NCBI RefSeq assembly: GCF_000691805.2
Contig: NZ_DF820486.1
Coordinates: forward strand, 62,001-126,000
Origin: Weissella oryzae SG25
GTDB lineage: Bacteria; Bacillota; Bacilli; Lactobacillales; Lactobacillaceae
DNA: 64,000 bases
Direction of reading: 5' to 3'
The position numbers were made by a program, and so were the translations under genes. The notes beneath the pieces are model-generated. The model made no database searches, was not told where the DNA came from, and saw nothing but the letters and a program-made list of their open reading frames with translations. This document shows, piece after piece, positions 34,243-43,548 of this stretch (position 1 is its first letter; each line of letters opens with the position of its first letter).

Positions 34243-35437
34243 CGCTACCCTCACCTCGTGCTAGTGTTTGTATTTTCAAACTAACCGCTGTTTGTAGTTC
34301 CTGTAATTTTTCCGCTTGTAAAAACTCATGTAACAGCTCACTATCAACAACCTGTTTTAACCCCAACGCTTGTAGATTATCCAAAGTAAACACTGCTGCG
34401 ACACTAGTTTGCCAATCGGCCTGCGCTAGCTGAGGTAATTGATCTTCTATCTTTGCAGCTAAGTAGGTCAATTCCCAGATATACCATTGGTCTTGCGTCC
34501 GTGAGTCTTGCATTAATTGCGCCTGTAATTGACCATTTGCTAGTAACGATTGAATCCTTTCATCATTACTACTTAAAGCAAGGGTAATCAGTGCAAAATT
34601 ATCATTATCGCCTTGTACATGTTGCCGAATATAATTACTTAAGTCATTCACAGCCAAATTTGCTGGTAAGATAAGCTTTTCTTGTAACCAAACAACTGGC
34701 GCCACATCAATAAATCGACCTTGCAATTGTCCACTCGCATCATCAACCAAGTAATAACCCTTATGTCCAGTCTCATTTTTATTCAAGCCCTGGAGATTAC
34801 CAGAATAACCAATGAATGGCTGTTCTTGTAAAGTTTGCCGTACATGAATATGGCCTAAGGCCCAGTAATCATAGTGCTTACTGTTCATCGCAGTTAAACT
34901 AAACGGGGCATAATCACCCTGTCCTGGCTGACCCAGTTCGCCATGATACAAGCCAATATGATATTTACTAGCTTGATTGCGACTTGGAAATTGACTAAGC
35001 ATATCTGCATTAATATGTTGTTGCCCGTAAGAAAAGCCTGAAAAAGTGACTAGTTCACCATGCTTACTCATTAATTGTCGGCTTTCAACTTCTCCCTTAG
35101 CCAAAACAAATACATTATCTGGCCAAGGCAAGTCCCTCTTTTGTCCAACCATAAAATCATGATTCCCATAAACTAGAACCACTTGAATTTTTGCAGCTTT
35201 TAATTCTTCAAAGGCATTTAAAGCCGTTAAAATAACTTGTGCATCGAGGCTTCCCCCATCAAAAAGGTCCCCGGGTAGTATGACAAAATCAACGTCTTCA
35301 GCAATTGCATCTGCCACTAGGCGTTGAAATGCTGTATTACCAGCTTCTTGTATTAAATTTTGGGCCCAATTTGGAATATTCCTTAGGCCTACAAAGGGAT
35401 TACCCAAGTGAATATCGCCCGCATGAATGAATTTCAT
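34232..35437 (-). CDS. SbcD/Mre11-like DNA exonuclease YhaO
   Basis: The 401-residue protein has the calcineurin-like metallophosphoesterase motifs in order: HAGDIHLGNPF, LPGDLFDGG, VYGNHDFM, GLYHGELGQ and WALGHIHVRQ, followed by a C-terminal capping region. With the YhaN-like ATPase it should form an SbcCD-like complex that trims DNA ends or hairpins. It is the first gene of the yhaO-yhaN-yhaM unit; AAGGAG stands before the ATG. The pair is distinct from the classical sbcD/sbcC set by the membrane hairpin in its ATPase. Confidence 0.9.
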   Translation of the reverse strand: MKFIHAGDIHLGNPFVGLRNIPNWAQNLIQEAGNTAFQRLVADAIAEDVDFVILPGDLFDGGSLDAQVILTALNAFEELKAAKIQVVLVYGNHDFMVGQKRDLPWPDNVFVLAKGEVESRQLMSKHGELVTFSGFSYGQQHINADMLSQFPSRNQASKYHIGLYHGELGQPGQGDYAPFSLTAMNSKHYDYWALGHIHVRQTLQEQPFIGYSGNLQGLNKNETGHKGYYLVDDASGQLQGRFIDVAPVVWLQEKLILPANLAVNDLSNYIRQHVQGDNDNFALITLALSSNDERIQSLLANGQLQAQLMQDSRTQDQWYIWELTYLAAKIEDQLPQLAQADWQTSVAAVFTLDNLQALGLKQVVDSELLHEFLQAEKLQELQTAVSLKIQTLARGEGSDEN

Positions 35438-35591
35438 CCTTAATACTCCTTCAGTTCATATGCTTTTTCTTATAACTTTCAACTAGTTAATCGGTTTAAA
35501 TGTGTTAGTAAACCTAATCTAAGTATACTCAAACTTAAGCGTTTAAAACATATCCTTGTCAAAGTAACCGAACCATCTGTGTGTGTTTGTA

Positions 35592-35638
35592 AAAAAAGCT
35601 AAGCCTGCGTGCATAATCAACGCTGGCTTAGCTTTTTT
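35592..35638. terminator. Bidirectional terminator upstream of yhaO / downstream of yheA
   Basis: AAAAAAGCTAAGCC / GGCTTAGCTTTTTT is a perfect 14-bp stem with a 19-base insert that can extend pairing (GCG with CGC). On the minus strand it ends the yheA-type transcript. Confidence 0.8.
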
Positions 35639-35655
35639 AGAGTTGCTAAACTAAA

Positions 35656-36003
35656 TTACTTTGCTGCATACAAATCAGCGATTGGCTTAGTAACAATATC
35701 ATTAATTTCAACTAACAGTGCATTTAAAGCTTGCTCTGCTTGCATCAAATTTTTCAATGGCTCAATTGCATCCATTTGTGTTGCAACTGCTTGCCAATTT
35801 TTAATTTGCTCTTCATTTGGCTCTTGACCAGCTTGCATTGTTTGGTTAATGTCAGCTTGCGCAACTTGGAAGCGACTAAAAACCTCAGTTGCTGCTGCAT
35901 CAGCTTGCACAGCAGTAAAAGCATCACGTAGTGTCTTATACTGAGCAGTCTCAACCAATTCGCTTTGTAGCTTGTTAATTGTATCGTAAATATTAATCAT
36001 CAT
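35656..36003 (-). CDS. YlbF/YmcA-superfamily small protein, YheA (UPF0342) type
   Basis: The 115-residue helical protein (MMINIYDTINKLQSELVETAQYKTLRDAF..., QMDAIEPLKNLMQAEQALNALLVEINDIVTKPIADLY) aligns by eye with Bacillus YheA along its whole length, including the C-terminal MxAEQ...IxxPLxxLY pattern. Paralogues YlbF and YmcA form a complex that affects RNase Y and biofilm/competence, but YheA itself has no established function. Location next to the yhaO-N-M genes resembles the arrangement in Bacillus. AAGGA is 7 bases before the first of two ATGs. Confidence 0.85.
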   Translation of the reverse strand: MMINIYDTINKLQSELVETAQYKTLRDAFTAVQADAAATEVFSRFQVAQADINQTMQAGQEPNEEQIKNWQAVATQMDAIEPLKNLMQAEQALNALLVEINDIVTKPIADLYAAK

Positions 36004-36042
36004 CGTACCATCCTTTTTCTTAATTATCGCATATTTAAAGGT

Positions 36043-38169
36043 CTAATTGCCAAAGATTCCCTGCACGATATTATTCGCACCCTTAGTAATATTGTCCCAA
36101 GTAGATGTAACCGCACTTTTGAAGTTTTGCATCAAATCATTGGTAGAGCCTGAACTTGTACTACTACTAGTACCGTTAGCACTATTAGTGCCTAGAGCTT
36201 GATTAGCCAAGGTTGTTTCGACACTTTGTACACCAAATTTCGTCTGTGCTGTATTTGGTAGAATATCGGTCAATTCCGCCTTCATCAATGGACCAACCGT
36301 CTTTGCCAAGTACGGTGAAATATAATCACTTCCTGAGGTATTATCTAAACCACCCCAAGTAACATCAACAATATCCGGAGTATAGGCTACTGCCCAAGAA
36401 TCAGTTGCTGCAGCAGTATTTTCATCAGCCGCTACCTCGGTGGTTCCAGTCTTACCCGCAACCGTATAACCGGCCGGCTTAGCGCTGGCACCCGTTCCAT
36501 AAGTATAGACTCCTAGCATCATCTGCGTCATTTCATTGGCAACTTTATTTGACCAAAGGCGTGTTTGCTTAGGCTGGTAGCTAGCTACCTCTTTACCTGA
36601 AGAATCGACAATTTTAGTGATAAAGTGCGCATTAGACATTACGCCACCATTTGCAAAACTAGTATAGGCTTGTGCTAATTGTAATGGTGTCACACCCTTA
36701 GTTAGACCACCAATTGCCATTGATAAGTTCTTATCTTTCTTGGTTAGCGGTAAGCCAGCTTTAATACCGGCATCATAACCAGCTTGCACCCCAATCTGGT
36801 CTAAAATCCAAACTGCTGGGATATTATAAGAATACTCAATTGCTTTATACATCGGTACGGGACCAGAAACATAATTGCTAGCATTGGTTGGTGCATAATT
36901 ATCAGTTCCAAAGGTCATCGGTTCATTCTTTAGCATTGAATCATAGCTAAAGCCACGACTTAAAGATGGTGCATAGTCAACAATTGGTTTAATGGTTGAA
37001 CCTGGTTGCCGATAAGACTGCGTTGCTCGGTTCAACCCCAAAAATACGTGTTCACCACGACCACCAACCACAGCACGCACACCACCTGTCCGTGCATCTA
37101 AGACCACACTTGCTGCTTGCGAATTTTCGCCAATTGGATTCAGCGCACTATCAGCGAAGGCCGTCTGTACATTACTCTGATCTTTTTGATTCAAAGTCGT
37201 GTAAATTCGATACCCGTTATTCAGTAAATCAGTCTGCGAAATACCATACTTTGCCGTTGCTTCTTCAAGCACCGCATCAAAATAATAAGGATACTTATAG
37301 CCATTATTACTAATATCATGCTTTTCAGCCCCTAATTCAGTTGCTTTAAAAGCATTCGCCTGATTAGCTGCCAACTTTTTGTCGTTGACCATATTAGTAA
37401 TAACTTGATTTCGCCGGGCCAAAGTACCACTTGGATTATTGAAGGGATTATAACCATTTGGCGATTGCAACATCCCGACCAGCATCGCTGCTTGATTAAC
37501 CGTCAAATCAGCAGCATTAACTCCAAAATACTTCTGCGCAGCATCCTGAATCCCCCATACGTCCTCACCAAAGTAGGCTGAATTTAGATACATCGTCAAA
37601 ATATCATTTTTACTGTAAACTTTTTCCACCTGAATGGCTAAGAATAATTCACGTACCTTCCGCGTTATGCTCTGATTTTGCGTTAGAAAGGCATTTTTAA
37701 CCAACTGCTGGGTAATTGTTGAACCACCAGCTGCCGCATTAACTCCGCGAATTCGATACCAAATCGTCGTAAGTAGCCCTCGGGTCATTCCCTTAACTGA
37801 AAACCCAGGTTCATGGTAAAAATTTCGATCCTCAGTTGCCAATAAAGCGCTAACCACATTTGGTGAAATTTTGTTGTAATTAATATAATCACCCTTTTGA
37901 CCAGCAATCGAGCCTGCTTTATTACCATCACTATCATAAACTGTCGTAGGGGTTTTTAACTGGCTCATCAAATCACGTACATCAGTTGTTTTCGCCTCTA
38001 GTGTACCCAAGGCACTAATCGTTAAAAAAATAGCTAGTAGTAAGACTACTAACCAACGTGTAATTTGAAAACGATGCCACCATGGTTGCACATGCTTAGC
38101 AAACCAAGGAGCAACCCGACCTTTATGCCAAGCCCACCATCGTTTAAAGATATTTTTATTTGCTTTCAT
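36043..38169 (-). CDS. Class A penicillin-binding protein (bifunctional transglycosylase/transpeptidase)
   Basis: The 708-residue protein has a basic cytoplasmic tail, one membrane segment (about 38-57), a GT51 transglycosylase domain (EDRNFYHEPGF with Glu113, GGSTITQQLVKNAFL, RKVRELFLAI) and a transpeptidase domain with the SxxK motif in PGSTIKPIVDY, SxN in SYNIPAV and KTG in VAGKTGTTE, followed by a Ser/Thr-rich tail. It polymerises and cross-links peptidoglycan outside the membrane. The start ATG at 38169 follows AGGA by 6 bases; a TTG 18 bases upstream overlaps argR. It most resembles PBP1b/PBP2a-type proteins. It lies 8 bases after argR. Confidence 0.93.
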   Translation of the reverse strand: MKANKNIFKRWWAWHKGRVAPWFAKHVQPWWHRFQITRWLVVLLLAIFLTISALGTLEAKTTDVRDLMSQLKTPTTVYDSDGNKAGSIAGQKGDYINYNKISPNVVSALLATEDRNFYHEPGFSVKGMTRGLLTTIWYRIRGVNAAAGGSTITQQLVKNAFLTQNQSITRKVRELFLAIQVEKVYSKNDILTMYLNSAYFGEDVWGIQDAAQKYFGVNAADLTVNQAAMLVGMLQSPNGYNPFNNPSGTLARRNQVITNMVNDKKLAANQANAFKATELGAEKHDISNNGYKYPYYFDAVLEEATAKYGISQTDLLNNGYRIYTTLNQKDQSNVQTAFADSALNPIGENSQAASVVLDARTGGVRAVVGGRGEHVFLGLNRATQSYRQPGSTIKPIVDYAPSLSRGFSYDSMLKNEPMTFGTDNYAPTNASNYVSGPVPMYKAIEYSYNIPAVWILDQIGVQAGYDAGIKAGLPLTKKDKNLSMAIGGLTKGVTPLQLAQAYTSFANGGVMSNAHFITKIVDSSGKEVASYQPKQTRLWSNKVANEMTQMMLGVYTYGTGASAKPAGYTVAGKTGTTEVAADENTAAATDSWAVAYTPDIVDVTWGGLDNTSGSDYISPYLAKTVGPLMKAELTDILPNTAQTKFGVQSVETTLANQALGTNSANGTSSSTSSGSTNDLMQNFKSAVTSTWDNITKGANNIVQGIFGN

Positions 38170-38177
38170 AGAGTATC

Positions 38178-38639
38178 CTATTGCCAACTATTAAATAACG
38201 CTTCAAGCCGGCTCGCCGCATCAACTGATGGTGCTGTAACATAAATCGTGTCATGCCCGGCCAAGGTACCTAATAAGTCATCCATTTCTTCATCGTCTAA
38301 GGCCGCACCCAAGCGATTACCATAGCCAGGTAGAGTCTTGATTACAATCATAAATTCAACTCGTTGCATACTTTGTACCAAGTCACTATATAGACTGGCT
38401 AAACGATCATTATCATCATTTGTATTTCCATCAAAGGCCATTAACTGATAACGATTTCGTCCTTGACTATCTGGTCGTCGAATAATCAACAACTCCTTAA
38501 TGTCACGTGAAACTGTTGCCTGAGTTACTTCCACGCCAGCTTGTTCAAGGTGTTGCATTAATTCTTCTTGTGAGTCAATTACACGCTCCTCAATTAATTC
38601 TAAAATTAATGCTTGTCGTTCTTTTTTGCGCAGTGCCAT
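38178..38639 (-). CDS. argR: Arginine repressor, ArgR/AhrC family
   Basis: The 153-residue protein has an N-terminal winged helix (IDSQEELMQHLEQAGVEVTQATVSRDIKEL; the QATVSRDI recognition helix is clear) and a C-terminal oligomerisation/effector domain. ArgR hexamers control arginine synthesis and use. The arginine-binding motif, normally GTIxGDDT, reads GTLAGHDT: the first of the two arginine-contacting Asp residues is His129 here, and TLPGNA reads TLPGYG. This suggests weak or altered arginine sensing, perhaps with a second ArgR-type partner as in other lactic acid bacteria. The PBP gene follows closely. A consensus TATAAT lies about 45 bases upstream. Confidence 0.9.
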   Translation of the reverse strand: MALRKKERQALILELIEERVIDSQEELMQHLEQAGVEVTQATVSRDIKELLIIRRPDSQGRNRYQLMAFDGNTNDDNDRLASLYSDLVQSMQRVEFMIVIKTLPGYGNRLGAALDDEEMDDLLGTLAGHDTIYVTAPSVDAASRLEALFNSWQ

Positions 38640-38740
38640 TTAATAACCCCCGTAAATTAATACCGTTACCACTATGTATATTATAACCAATTTATTTAAC
38701 TTTTTCTTAATTCATATTAAAAATGTTAAAAACGAATAAA

Positions 38741-38818
38741 AGTCCGCAGAATTGAGCATAGCACAGAACCAACCTTTTTCCAAAAGGATCCTCTTGCTTA
38801 CCAAAACTTACGGACTAA
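38741..38818 (-). terminator. Terminator-like structure after the ABC permease gene
   Basis: Outer stem AGTCCG / CGGACT encloses about 60 bases that contain a CCTTTTTCCAAAAGG hairpin. On the minus strand CGGACT is followed by TTTTATT. Confidence 0.5.
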
Positions 38819-38830
38819 TAATATTTTTTC

Positions 38831-40444
38831 CTAAACTAAATCACGCCGGCGATAACCAATATAGCCAAATACCATTAAGCAGACAGCCACGCCAATTAAA
38901 CCAAGTAAAGTTCCTGTTTTCACTGTTACAACTGGCAGCTGATAAGTCCAACCAAAAGGCGCTAATTTTAGCAAACCTAGTGGAATATGGAACATTTCTT
39001 TCATATAAGTTAATAAAAAGAAAATACCAAAATAGCCATACAGAGCACCAATTATTTTGGGGAACCAACCTATAACTAGGGCAATTATGCCAACTGCTAC
39101 AACAATCGTTGGCATATAGCCAAAGAGTGCTTTAATAAACATTGCATGAGGCAAAGCATCACCGACACTCTGACGGGCTGCAAACCAAAGGGTTAAAATC
39201 CCAATCGTCCAAGTCAATAGTGCCGTGAACAAACCGCCAATTGTATATGTCAAAAATAGGCGTCTACGCGTAACTCTAGTTCCACTAAGTAAATCATAAG
39301 CCCCTGAATGAGCATCTTTATTCTGCCTTTGCATTACCATTAAAGCAGCAAAAATTACCATCGCTGCCATAAAAACAATAATCATTGCCAAAAATGACTC
39401 ATAAACTTTGTTTTGCATTTGATGCAATACTTTTAAGCCCATAATTTGTTGTAACTCAGGCGACGTGTCCACCATCTTACCCACCTGCACAAAGAGGCCA
39501 CCATACATTACACCTAAAAACACCAAGCCCAAAGTCCAGCCCCAAACTACTTTTTGCTCTAAGCGAATAAAAAGTGTTACATAACTGCGTAGAGCAAAAC
39601 TAGCTCTTTGGCGCCCATGTCCGTTAAATTGCCAAAAGCCTGCACCTAAGTCACGCCGACTAATCAAGTAATAACTTGTCGTAAACATTAGCAAGATAAC
39701 AATTATCATCGGCCACAGATAGCTCAAATTGTTTTGCGCAAAAATCTGCATGTCTTCTAGCCAATTAAAGGGTGATAAATAGTGCCAACTTGGGTAATGA
39801 CTTGCGCCATCAATTACACTACGTAACCCATAAGTCAAAACCAACAATCCGTAGAGGGTAAAAGCCGTTGCTCTTGCATCTGCAAAAAGTTGTGCTGCTA
39901 GAACTGTGATTGCCCCAAACATTAACCCAAAAATAGCTAAGGCCAAAGCAAACAAGGCATAGCCTATTAAGTTAGCACCATTCATCTGAATTAACATTGA
40001 ACCGGCAAAAATTAGGACAGCTAACAAGCCGTTTACAATGATTAGCTCAGTAATCACTACCAAGACAGGTTGGGTTGCTTTAACAGCCCTAGAACGTATC
40101 AATTCAGTTGCCCCACTATCCTCATCACCGCGAGTTCCCCGCGTAGCAAGCTGAATGTTCATTAAGGCCACTAAGACGCCCATCATCGCCATCATTAAAG
40201 CTGCAAATAAAATTGCCGTCGTCATCTGATGGCCAACTGGCAACCGGCCGAATAGTGCCGCCACCATTGGTGAATTGAGCATCGATTTTAATGAAGCAAC
40301 TTCGCTAGGCGTATTATAAAGCGTTGCTAGTTTTGATACACCAGAAATTATTATCATTACATTCACAATTAACCAGACAATAATGACCCGTAAGTCACGT
40401 TTTAGGGCAGCTAGTAATAGCCAACGAAAGTTATTCTTGATCAT
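38831..40444 (-). CDS. ABC exporter permease, polyketide-antibiotic (tetronasin/TnrB-like) type
   Basis: The 537-residue membrane protein shows about 12 hydrophobic helices arranged as two halves of six, the form found in permeases annotated as exporters of polyketide antibiotics. RGDEDSGATELIRSRAVKA and QNKDAHSGAYDLLSGTRVTRRRL, one in each half, are the family's repeated S-G-x-(T/Y)-x-L-L-x-(S/G) elements. The ATG overlaps the end of the ATPase gene by 14 bases, so translation is coupled. Its ATPase gene is frameshifted, so the exporter may be inactive. The terminator at 38741 closes the unit. Confidence 0.85.
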   Translation of the reverse strand: MIKNNFRWLLLAALKRDLRVIIVWLIVNVMIIISGVSKLATLYNTPSEVASLKSMLNSPMVAALFGRLPVGHQMTTAILFAALMMAMMGVLVALMNIQLATRGTRGDEDSGATELIRSRAVKATQPVLVVITELIIVNGLLAVLIFAGSMLIQMNGANLIGYALFALALAIFGLMFGAITVLAAQLFADARATAFTLYGLLVLTYGLRSVIDGASHYPSWHYLSPFNWLEDMQIFAQNNLSYLWPMIIVILLMFTTSYYLISRRDLGAGFWQFNGHGRQRASFALRSYVTLFIRLEQKVVWGWTLGLVFLGVMYGGLFVQVGKMVDTSPELQQIMGLKVLHQMQNKVYESFLAMIIVFMAAMVIFAALMVMQRQNKDAHSGAYDLLSGTRVTRRRLFLTYTIGGLFTALLTWTIGILTLWFAARQSVGDALPHAMFIKALFGYMPTIVVAVGIIALVIGWFPKIIGALYGYFGIFFLLTYMKEMFHIPLGLLKLAPFGWTYQLPVVTVKTGTLLGLIGVAVCLMVFGYIGYRRRDLV

Positions 40445-41338
40445 CCGTGGCTACCTCCTTGTCTTCTACATAAAACTGTAAGAAGATATCCTCTAATGTT
40501 GGTGGTGTAATCTGTAAATCATGCACCATCATTTGACCCAAACTAGCTAAAACTGTTGGAAGTGCTTCATGGCTAACCGTAAAGGAAATTTTATTACCAC
40601 TTTGCGTAAAATGTGCCTCTTGGCTAAACTTAGCGGCATTAGTCGCATCAGCCAACACGGCTTGTACATTCAATGCGGAAAGCTCCTGCATCTCTGCTAA
40701 CGTACCAATCTTAACAATCGCACCTTGCCGAATAATTGCAACACGGTCAACCATTTTTCAACTTCCGATAAAATATGTGACGATAACAAGACCGTTTTCC
40801 CAGCGGTCTTTAGCGCCAATACTTCTTCTTGAAAATTTCGTTCCTGTAAAGGATCCAAACCTGAGGTTGGCTCATCAAATATATATAAATCGGCATCCGC
40901 GGCAAAAGCAGCAATCAAAGCCACCTTTTGCCGGTTACCCTTTGAATATGTCCGGGCCTTTTTCTTAGGATCAAGTTCAAACTTTTTTATTAGGGCGTCC
41001 GTTCGATCTGTCCGTGGATGACCACCTAAGCGAAGTAATAAATCAATGATTTCACCACCGGTTAAATTCGGCCATAAAAAGACGTCGCCTGGTACGTAGG
41101 CAATTTTCTGGTGGCTTTCTAAGACGTTTGCTTGTGCATCTTGACCTAAAATTTTAATGCTGCCACTATCTTCTTTCAAAAGTCCCAAGATTGTCCGCAA
41201 AGTTGTTGATTTTCCGGCACCATTAGGTCCCAAAAATCCAAACACTTCACCCTGATTGATTGAAAATGTAACATCTTTCAAGGCCTGAAACTTGCCAAAA
41301 TATTTATTGACCCGGTCAAGCTCTAATACTTTTGTCAT
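40431..41338 (-). pseudogene. ABC exporter ATPase gene with a -1 frameshift in an A run
   Basis: From ATG 41338 the frame encodes a complete nucleotide-binding domain: Walker A GPNGAGKSTTLR, signature YSKGNRQKVAL, Walker B IFDEPTSGLD and the switch His in SSHILSEVEK. It then runs out of frame (WLTVLQLFGK...). The family sequence expected next (MVDRVAIIRQGAIVKIGTLAEMQ) resumes in the next frame at 40754 and continues to 40431, overlapping the permease start. The shift point is a run of five A (positions 40754-40758 on the plus strand as T); six would restore a 302-residue protein. The core ATPase is intact, so a truncated product might still fold. Homopolymer sequencing error is also possible. 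Confidence 0.85.
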
Positions 41339-41505
41339 TTTATAATCCTCATTCTTTCAGCTGGGGTAAAAGCTTATGCCATTATTATGCTCGCTGTTTT
41401 CACCATACACAAGCTAATTAACAATAAGTTCACTCTTTAAATTATCATACAAAATCTATTATTTTAAGAAGTAAATACTAAAAATTATTGTACTATGCAC
41501 TTAGT

Positions 41506-41537
41506 AAAAAAAAGCAGTCAACCATCTGGTCAACTGC
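41506..41537 (-). terminator. Terminator after the UPF0340 gene
   Basis: Minus-strand 11-bp stem GCAGTTGACCA / TGGTTGACTGC (two G-T pairs) with a two-base apex, followed by eight T. Confidence 0.8.
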
Positions 41538-41552
41538 ATAAAAAATTTTGCC

Positions 41553-42116
41553 TTAGGCTTGCATCTCAAAACGATATACGGCACGTTCCCCACCAATTTT
41601 TTTAGGCCGACTTGTCAAAGCTGTAACATGGGCTGCACCGAGTTCTTTTATCGCTGGACGAACCGGAATTTGAACATGTTTAACATGCATACCAATCGCT
41701 GTATCGCCAATATCAATGCCAGCTTTTGCTACAATAAATTCAACTTCGACCGGGTCATTCATTAGTTCATAGCTAGCAACCTGTCCAGCACCGCCGGCGT
41801 GTAAAGCGGGTACTACGGTTACAATTTCTAAATCCTTTTTTTCAGCTAGTTCACGTTCAACCAATAAAGCGCGATTTAAATGTTCGCAAGCTTGAACAGC
41901 GAGATAAATTCCCTTCTCAGTCAACTTACTATGGATTACCTGCATAACTGCTCGCCCAATTTCCAAAGAAGAGCCTTGCCCAATTTTTTCACCAGCAACT
42001 TCCGATGATGAAAAACCAACAACAAAAATTTCACCAGCTTTAATACCAGTCTGCAACAAAACATCATCTATAATTGCTGCGGTATCAGCCTTAATTTTTT
42101 CAAGTTCCACTATCAT
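41553..42116 (-). CDS. UPF0340 (TIGR01440, YwlG-like) protein
   Basis: The 187-residue protein matches the conserved UPF0340 family ([72 protein letters not shown]). The function is not established. ATG 42116 was chosen with GAGG nine bases upstream; the earlier TTG has no ribosome binding site and would overlap the previous gene. It is third in a unit with a ThiD/PdxK-type kinase and an ECF substrate-binding component. Confidence 0.85.
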   Translation of the reverse strand: MIVELEKIKADTAAIIDDVLLQTGIKAGEIFVVGFSSSEVAGEKIGQGSSLEIGRAVMQVIHSKLTEKGIYLAVQACEHLNRALLVERELAEKKDLEIVTVVPALHAGGAGQVASYELMNDPVEVEFIVAKAGIDIGDTAIGMHVKHVQIPVRPAIKELGAAHVTALTSRPKKIGGERAVYRFEMQA

Positions 42117-42120
42117 AATA

Positions 42121-42615
42121 TTAAACCTCGATTCGCTCAATAACTTGTTTTAGACTAGGATACAAAATTAATGCGCCCAAACCACCTAATATTTCCTGTA
42201 AAAAATTAGTTGATAATAAATCAACAATTGCACCGCCTAGACCTAATAAGATTAAATCAGCGATGAAATAGCCCACTAGCATCACAAATGCACCTAAAAT
42301 AACTGCGCCCAACCGCTTATAACCCCTTGCCTGCCAACCGTATTTCCCAACAACATAACCTTGAATACCATGAATAAATAAGGAAAAAAACATATATTGT
42401 GGATAACCAGATAAAAAGTCAATCATAAAGGCTGCAATTCCGCCAACTAATAGTCCCCGTCGCGGACCATAAATTAGCGCAATTATAAAAATCATCAAAT
42501 CAACCAAGGTAAAAATACCACCGCCCACTGGAATTTTGATTACAAAACCCAAAGCGGCGGTTAAAGCAATTAAAATTGCATCTTCACTAATCATTCGTAT
42601 CTTAGTCTGCTTCAT
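42121..42615 (-). CDS. ECF transporter S component, vitamin (pyridoxine/thiamine precursor)-type
   Basis: The 164-residue hydrophobic protein has six predicted helices; [14 protein letters not shown] and [38 protein letters not shown] form the typical N-terminal half of S components. S components bind the vitamin and share the energising EcfAA'T module, which must be encoded elsewhere. The kinase gene 28 bases upstream suggests pyridoxine or hydroxymethylpyrimidine as the ligand (PdxU/HmpT-like). The ATG at 42615 was chosen because membrane-type sequence begins there; the upstream open frame overlaps the kinase gene. Confidence 0.8.
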   Translation of the reverse strand: MKQTKIRMISEDAILIALTAALGFVIKIPVGGGIFTLVDLMIFIIALIYGPRRGLLVGGIAAFMIDFLSGYPQYMFFSLFIHGIQGYVVGKYGWQARGYKRLGAVILGAFVMLVGYFIADLILLGLGGAIVDLLSTNFLQEILGGLGALILYPSLKQVIERIEV

Positions 42616-42643
42616 TGCCGGAGGTTCCCTTCTTGTTAGCTTT

Positions 42644-43447
42644 TCATCTTTGCTTGTAGCGCCTTGCACCCTGCCAAACATTCCCCAAATTTGTTTCAAT
42701 CGGAACACCAGCTTGAATCCCTTGATAGACAAAGTCCTTTGCGTCTTCAACTGCGCCTAATAAGTTCAACCCCAAACTTAAGTTAGCCGTAATTGCAGCG
42801 GCAAAAGTACAGCCTGCACCGTTGACAGTCACAGCGTTTAACATCGTTTTCTCAAAATAATGTACATTTTGTTCACTATCTAACAACAAATCAATTGCTT
42901 CTGTCCCAGCTAACCGTTTACCGCCTTTTATCACAACACTGCCATTAAAATCACTTTGAATTTGTTGTGCCAAGGACAACAGTCCGGTCGGAGTTGTGGG
43001 TACTGGCCTATTAGCCAATAATGCTGCTTCACTTAGATTAGGTGTAATTACATCAGCATAGGGGAAAATATTTGTACGCATGGCTTGTACCAAATCAGCT
43101 AAATCAAGTTGATTGGCTTCTTTAAAAATCAAAACCGGATCAAAAACGACTAACTTAGTGGGGCTTTCCTTTAGGTACTGCCCAACTAATTCAATCAATT
43201 CAACCGTTGGCAATAAGCCCAGCTTGATTCCCTCAAGATCCGGCAAGGCAAAGATTGTCGCTAATTGTTCATCAAGTTGCTGGACTTCAGTCGGATAAAT
43301 TTTAAAATCGTGCTGTACATTTGTAACAATCGAAGTAATTGCCGCTAAACCAAATAGACCATACTCACTAAAAGTTGCTAAATCTGCCTGTAGGCCGCCG
43401 GCTGCTAGCGGGTCTGAACCCGCAATCGTTAAAACTTTTTTTACCAC
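42644..43447 (-). CDS. ThiD/PdxK-type pyrimidine or pyridoxal kinase
   Basis: The 267-residue ribokinase-fold protein has TIAGSDPLAAGGLQADL near the N-terminus, VFDPVLIFKE, TPNLSEAALL, VVIKGG and the anion-hole motif NGAGCTFAAAITANL near the C-terminus. In ThiD the last motif is usually GTGCTLSSA; the NGAGCTF form is common in the Firmicute kinase that acts on pyridoxal and on hydroxymethylpyrimidine. The adjacent S component and the absence of other thiamine synthesis genes favour salvage kinase. The start is a GTG with only a weak GGGG ribosome binding site. Confidence 0.85.
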   Translation of the reverse strand: MVKKVLTIAGSDPLAAGGLQADLATFSEYGLFGLAAITSIVTNVQHDFKIYPTEVQQLDEQLATIFALPDLEGIKLGLLPTVELIELVGQYLKESPTKLVVFDPVLIFKEANQLDLADLVQAMRTNIFPYADVITPNLSEAALLANRPVPTTPTGLLSLAQQIQSDFNGSVVIKGGKRLAGTEAIDLLLDSEQNVHYFEKTMLNAVTVNGAGCTFAAAITANLSLGLNLLGAVEDAKDFVYQGIQAGVPIETNLGNVWQGARRYKQR

Positions 43448-43548
43448 CTATATTTACCCCCAAGCGCCTTGTTTTAACTATTGTAGCCCATTTTTTACGT
43501 TCTGGTTGCACAGCTTTGCAAGATTAAAGTGAAACTTGTTTAACCAAC

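Noticed and set aside
40697-40760. Programmed frameshift in the ABC ATPase gene
   Set aside because: Five A alone is not a standard slippery heptamer, there is no nearby stimulator hairpin or internal ribosome binding-like site in the right place, and this family does not use frameshifting. Kept as a frameshifted gene, with phase variation as a lesser option.
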